Shown: in pieces, positions 59,775-64,000 of the stretch
How the letters are laid out: each line of letters starts with the position of its first letter
How positions within the stretch are numbered: the stretch's first letter is position 1
Source: Candidatus Chryseobacterium colombiense
GTDB taxonomy: Bacteria; Bacteroidota; Bacteroidia; Flavobacteriales; Weeksellaceae
Length of the DNA stretch: 64,000 nucleotides
NCBI GenBank assembly: GCA_029203185.1
Contig: CP119310.1
Location: 1,488,001 to 1,552,000 of the forward strand
Reading direction: 5' to 3'
Translations under genes and position numbers: made by a program
The notes under the pieces: generated by a model
Told to the model about the DNA's origin: nothing
Database searches by the model: none
Seen by the model: only the letters and a program-made list of their open reading frames with translations

Positions 59775-62700
59775 TTACCAGACAAAATCACACGGCTGTT
59801 GTCTTTCTGCAATCACTCGTAGCGAATCTGTAACATATAATCTAAGGAAACAATGTTGTTCTATATAATATATGGTTTTACCATTTATTAGAACTTCCAA
59901 ACCATTACCTTTCTGATCAAAATTATAAATGACTATCTGTTGTTTAGGGTAAATCTTATTAAAATTAACACGCATTTCAACCTGTTCCCCAACAATATGG
60001 ATAAGTCTGTTTCTATCATCTACCTCAAGGGTACTATAAGCATCGATTCCATATTCGTGCGGATTTAATCTAATGGCATATTTTTCATTAACAATTTCAT
60101 CTCTGAGAGTCGCTAACCGCCCATCCGGAATGAACATCGTATCAGCTTCTTCATCCTCTGATTTAAAATTTTGGCTGGCTTTTACAGATCCTTCTACTGT
60201 TAATTTATCTGTCTTATTAGCTTCTCTCCCCATTCCAAAGAGCTGTCTCTTACAATGAAAATTTAAGCCATCAAACTTTCCATAATTGGAACCATAAAAA
60301 TAGTAGCCATCTTTTTTCGCTGTGACAAGTCTTTCCAACTGTTCATCTATAATTCCCGACTCACCTCCGAAATAATCATCTGCAATGATTAGACCTGACC
60401 ATGTGTTTACTGTAAATTCTTTGTTTAACTGAATTTGATTAGCGAAATTAGATGATACCCAAGATTGAGTAGCTAAGAATACATAACCGTCAGTAGCATG
60501 ATATATATAAGGGGCTGCTGTAGATAAGCCTGAAGAAAAACCTACTGCATAAGCATTTTCCCAAGCATTAACTTTAGTTGCAGGATTGAAGTTAGCCGAA
60601 GTCCAAAAATCACTTAAAGGCTTATGATCTCCATATCCTAACAGTACAAAATTATTTGACGAGCCTGTTTTTAAGAACCCACCTGCTCGAACATTCTGTT
60701 TAAACTCACCAAAGCCTGCTGATGTAACTTGAAATAAATTTTCAAGCGTAGAATAGTTCTTAACGGCAAACCCTGAACTTACTCCAAAACCATCCGTATC
60801 ATCTGAAAAATGTCTAATATAGTGAGCTGTATCTGATGAACCTTTAAGATAAATAGATTGACCATTAGCTATGGCAAGAGTAGCATAAAATTCTTTTAAA
60901 GCAGTTATAGCCTGTACTGTATTTGTAGTAACAAATGACTGTCCATTAACCCAATTCTGGGTAGCTACTGTAGCTATAGGAATACTTACTCTTTTAATAC
61001 CTCCCGGATCGGATGCATCAGCTATTTGGTATGCTCTATTTTTTGTAGTTGTCACACCTGCTGATGTAACATCAGTTACTTTTACAGAGAATCCCTGCCA
61101 ATAAGATAGCCTTGGGAACCAAAAACAAAGTTCACCATTTAGGTTTAAAGCAATAATTTCTGTTAAAAGTGGATGCGTAGAGTAACCATTAACATTAATA
61201 ATAGTATTATTATAAATGTAACCTTGTACTTTACAATCCATTACCATACCTCCACCATACATATTTCCTTTAATTTCTAAAAGAAATGCTGCACCCTGAG
61301 TTTGAGAATAATCTATATTAGTAAGTATTCGGGTACCTTGAGTGAAGTCCCTGCCTGAATGAAGCCATGCACTATCTTTTGAATCAGGGTTAAAATTCTT
61401 CTTATCCCATAACTCTACCCATTCAGCATTAGCATCTCCATTCTCATATTTCTTATACCACATAGAGTAACCACCTGTCATCTGTACAGCTATTTCAGTA
61501 AAGTAACCACTAGAATTATCATGTAGCATCTTAATTCTATGGAACCAACTGTCTGTAGGATTTCCTTGAGCAGTTCCACTACTGTTTAAGAAACCATGTA
61601 CATCTCCATAAGTAGCTTCATTAAGATGAACAGTACCCGCACTATTCATAGTTCTGCCTGAAACATAAGGATTAGTAGCTAATACTTTTGCAGCATTAGC
61701 CCATGTATCACTTGCATTAGAGCCATTAGATAAAGCATAATTAGATAAAGCGGTTGTAATATCAGTGTTTTTAGCTATCCTTTCAAAATTTCCCCAAGTA
61801 TTTCCTACGGAAGTCCTGATATAAATTGAATCATTTATCCCATTAGAATATGGAATCGCTATTTGTGCTCTATATCCCCCACTAGTATATGATCCTAACT
61901 GTATGATATAATGGTATGTTGCAGTAAGACCTTGACCAATAGAATAACCTTCAGCATTATAAATCCCAGGTTGTAAATCCATTGAATTTAGTTGAGCCAA
62001 TGATATATTTATATTCCTTAAACTACCAGCTGTAGCTACATTACCATTTATTAACTGTGCTAAATTTACAGCATGACTGTCTAAAGTTCCTTGAGGAATA
62101 ATAGGACTTTGATTAAAAACATTTGTATTAGTAAAAGTCTGAACACCATTTAATGTTGCATAAGCAGAAAGTTGAGAATTTAATGAGTTTTGAGTTACAT
62201 AACTTGCAGGATTGAAATTATTTGAAGTCCAGTTTGTAGCACCTGCTGATATTAAATCAATATATCCTCTAAGAGACATATCAGTAGTATTAATACCTTG
62301 GTATAGAAACAGTTTCTCCGCATTAGTAGGAAAATCTAGTCTATTATACCATGTATCTGGTCCTTTAAAATGAAAAGAAGTTCCATAGTAAGATTGAAAT
62401 CCAGTTGTTGATGGGTCTCCTGCATGGTCAGTAATAGCTAATGGATAAGTTGGGTGAGCAACTGATCCTTGATTCCAAACTCCTCTATTTGTTAAATATC
62501 CGCTTAACTCAGTATTAGTCCAACTTCTTGTAGCCACAACTTCTGTAGGGAGTGTTATATAATTAGATCCATATTGAGTAAGACTTGATTCTAAACCATG
62601 AGCCCATCCTGAACTCCAATCTTGATACCAGTTACCATATTGAACTTGAACTCTAGCTACTTCAAACGACATATATCCTTCCCAGACTGTATTAGGATCT

Positions 62701-64000
62701 CCAAATAATATACTCACATATCCATCAGAGCCTATACCCACTCTAATAGTTGTAGTAGGGAAATTATCTGTTACTTCAAGAAGTGCAGTTCCTCCATTAG
62801 GTATTATAGCTCCACTCAGATATTTATAAAAAGCTATTTTAGCTTTTCCTATATATTGATTACTATATCCATAGATATTAATATCCATACTAAACATAGC
62901 TTGGTCAATCGAAGCTTGTGGCATCTTAATAGCCAATATACCTTGATTAGTTCCTACATCAAAATAACCTTGATATACTCTATTAAATACTTGAGTATTA
63001 TTCTGATTTTTAGATGTTGCCCCACTTGGTCTTATTTTAAATGTTTCTGCTCCATCATTATTAACCCCAATTACAAAATCATTACCTAGTGGACCCATAC
63101 TCCAATTGGTAAGTCCAGTATTCTTAAATCCTATCCTTGGATAATACTGACCACCTCCATAATCTTTATAACCTAATAGAATTCTATTACCTGATGGAGT
63201 AGTTGTTCTTAATGGTTTAGCATCGCTACTAAATAGTCCATCTGAAGTATAAGTGTCATAATATGTAGCAAATGTTTTCTGAGCAAAAATATTTTGTTCT
63301 GTAGTTAAAGTTACGTATCCTGATAAATCAGTAGCTAGGGCAAAATCAGATAATAACTTATGACCAGTTCCACCAAGTAATACATATGAATCAGATGAAC
63401 CTGATTTTTGAAAACCATTTGCCGCAATTGGAACATATGTTCCAGCATCTATATTCATGAAATGGAATCTGCCATCACTCCTATAGCTCATTGTTGCTGC
63501 ATACAATGTAGGCTGGTGAAATGCTATTGTTGGAAATATTGTATCTGTATTTCCATTACCATTAACCATAATAGCTGCTCCCGTATAGCTATTATCTGTA
63601 GCACCGTTAAATGTTTTATGGGCTTCAATAGTTTGACCAGTATTTATGGTAACATAATTCGTAAGATCAACTGTTTCTGATAGTTTATCCCATCCAGGAA
63701 TTCCTGTATTATTTACATTGGTAACCCATACATAATTAGCTCCTGTATCTAATACATTCCATACATCACCTTCTGTATTTCCAGGAGTGGGTAATGAAGC
63801 AAAATTAGCTACAGAACCTTTAGGTCTATATACCGCAGAAAGTTTAGCATCTACTTCTGCTTTATTATATGTCTCTGATTTAGTATAATAGTTTGCTAAT
63901 AATGCAGATACACCTGTTGAAGTTAAATAATTATCTGTTATGTATTTTTTCTGAATATACTGTAAATCATCAGTAGGATTTTCATAATCTTCTCCTATAA
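59775..64000 (-). CDS. Phage tail-fibre-like protein, partial at right edge
   Basis: Over 1,400 residues; the frame stays open past the 63569 ATG to the window edge, so the N-terminus is outside. The part beyond it reads YYTKSETYNKAEVDAKLS, a tail-fibre coiled-coil motif. Modules of the form Q-x(3)-A-x-K-x-F recur (TINTGQTIEAHKTF, TTEQNIFAQKTF, NGVQTFTNTNVF, NTVQAITALKEF), and GSSxxxVLLGxxxHKxLSDF occurs twice, near 63350 and 60640. A pyocin-knob-like domain (YIRTSVGNTWGNFERIAK) lies near 61780. Rich in Tyr, Asn and Gly, AT-richer than the neighbours. No other phage gene is in view. It is probably the receptor-binding fibre of a prophage or tailocin. Confidence 0.88.
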   Translation of the reverse strand, partial: IGEDYENPTDDLQYIQKKYITDNYLTSTGVSALLANYYTKSETYNKAEVDAKLSAVYRPKGSVANFASLPTPGNTEGDVWNVLDTGANYVWVTNVNNTGIPGWDKLSETVDLTNYVTINTGQTIEAHKTFNGATDNSYTGAAIMVNGNGNTDTIFPTIAFHQPTLYAATMSYRSDGRFHFMNIDAGTYVPIAANGFQKSGSSDSYVLLGGTGHKLLSDFALATDLSGYVTLTTEQNIFAQKTFATYYDTYTSDGLFSSDAKPLRTTTPSGNRILLGYKDYGGGQYYPRIGFKNTGLTNWSMGPLGNDFVIGVNNDGAETFKIRPSGATSKNQNNTQVFNRVYQGYFDVGTNQGILAIKMPQASIDQAMFSMDINIYGYSNQYIGKAKIAFYKYLSGAIIPNGGTALLEVTDNFPTTTIRVGIGSDGYVSILFGDPNTVWEGYMSFEVARVQVQYGNWYQDWSSGWAHGLESSLTQYGSNYITLPTEVVATRSWTNTELSGYLTNRGVWNQGSVAHPTYPLAITDHAGDPSTTGFQSYYGTSFHFKGPDTWYNRLDFPTNAEKLFLYQGINTTDMSLRGYIDLISAGATNWTSNNFNPASYVTQNSLNSQLSAYATLNGVQTFTNTNVFNQSPIIPQGTLDSHAVNLAQLINGNVATAGSLRNINISLAQLNSMDLQPGIYNAEGYSIGQGLTATYHYIIQLGSYTSGGYRAQIAIPYSNGINDSIYIRTSVGNTWGNFERIAKNTDITTALSNYALSNGSNASDTWANAAKVLATNPYVSGRTMNSAGTVHLNEATYGDVHGFLNSSGTAQGNPTDSWFHRIKMLHDNSSGYFTEIAVQMTGGYSMWYKKYENGDANAEWVELWDKKNFNPDSKDSAWLHSGRDFTQGTRILTNIDYSQTQGAAFLLEIKGNMYGGGMVMDCKVQGYIYNNTIINVNGYSTHPLLTEIIALNLNGELCFWFPRLSYWQGFSVKVTDVTSAGVTTTKNRAYQIADASDPGGIKRVSIPIATVATQNWVNGQSFVTTNTVQAITALKEFYATLAIANGQSIYLKGSSDTAHYIRHFSDDTDGFGVSSGFAVKNYSTLENLFQVTSAGFGEFKQNVRAGGFLKTGSSNNFVLLGYGDHKPLSDFWTSANFNPATKVNAWENAYAVGFSSGLSTAAPYIYHATDGYVFLATQSWVSSNFANQIQLNKEFTVNTWSGLIIADDYFGGESGIIDEQLERLVTAKKDGYYFYGSNYGKFDGLNFHCKRQLFGMGREANKTDKLTVEGSVKASQNFKSEDEEADTMFIPDGRLATLRDEIVNEKYAIRLNPHEYGIDAYSTLEVDDRNRLIHIVGEQVEMRVNFNKIYPKQQIVIYNFDQKGNGLEVLINGKTIYYIEQHCFLRLYVTDSLRVIAERQQPCDFVW

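Noticed and set aside
62856..63680. Small plus-strand frames opposite the tail-fibre gene
   Set aside because: They are complements of Asn/Tyr/Gly-rich coding repeats without any start context.
1..64000. tRNA, rRNA, restriction-modification, toxin-antitoxin or CRISPR-Cas genes
   Set aside because: Nothing with the right folds or motifs was found on either strand by eye; short RNAs could be missed.

Overview
The window looks like chromosomal DNA of a Bacteroidota bacterium of class Flavobacteriia, most like Chryseobacterium or a close Weeksellaceae relative. The signs are AT-rich sequence, starts with A-rich leaders rather than Shine-Dalgarno sites, promoters with the Bacteroidota -7 box TAnnTTTG, many lipoproteins, and families typical of the group (DUF4236, DUF7009, LytTR and NarL regulators with TPR kinases, a DUF2256/cryptochrome operon). 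Genus assignment is inference; there is no rRNA or tRNA gene in view.

Layout. 1-4.7 kb: end of a sensor kinase, then an MgtC-like membrane protein and an MgtA Mg2+ P-type ATPase. 4.8-7.3 kb: an SH3-like lipoprotein, a DUF4236 protein and a secreted stand-alone M17 N-domain. 7.6-11.3 kb: the oxidative pentose phosphate operon gnd-zwf-pgl with a strong terminator. 11.4-26.5 kb: a stress island with Crp/Fnr regulator, cupin, MhqD-like hydrolase, two MhqO-like ring-cleaving dioxygenases, GNAT protein, Dps, a LytTR response regulator with a hybrid kinase carrying its own receiver and HPt domains, Old Yellow Enzyme, ABM monooxygenase, bicupin, YoaK, peroxiredoxin, DsbA-like protein and a haloperoxidase-type hydrolase. 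Three promoters in this island carry the same 30-bp element at the same spacing, which suggests a small regulon.

26.6-31.3 kb: quinone-reductase-like flavoprotein, enoyl-CoA hydratase homologue and AraC regulator; then an esterase/RidA-lipoprotein pair divergent from a second Crp/Fnr regulator. 31.3-40.4 kb: DUF2867-type SDR and ribA, then TetR, an ABC1/UbiB kinase, DUF2256, CRY-DASH, a PF04244 photolyase that has lost its Fe-S cysteines, TIGR03643, an SDR and MarR: a light/UV-damage type cluster. 40.4-46.1 kb: NarL regulator with TPR kinase, a lipoprotein and a YwqK/MORN-like repeat protein. 46.4-48.5 kb: an M13 peptidase lipoprotein.

48.7-59.5 kb: a molybdenum cofactor region. moaA-moeA-moaC-mobA-moeB run rightward; sulfate/sulfite-exporter-like TauE, moaD, moaE, fdhD, DUF7009, a YdeP/FdhF-type molybdoenzyme and a bestrophin run leftward. 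Together they make the cofactor, sulfurate it and supply the enzyme that uses it. 59.8 kb to the right edge: one very long phage tail-fibre-like gene, still open at the edge, of different base composition, probably the edge of a prophage or phage-derived cluster. Intergenic spaces hold several dispersed repeat families and a 16-copy heptanucleotide tract.
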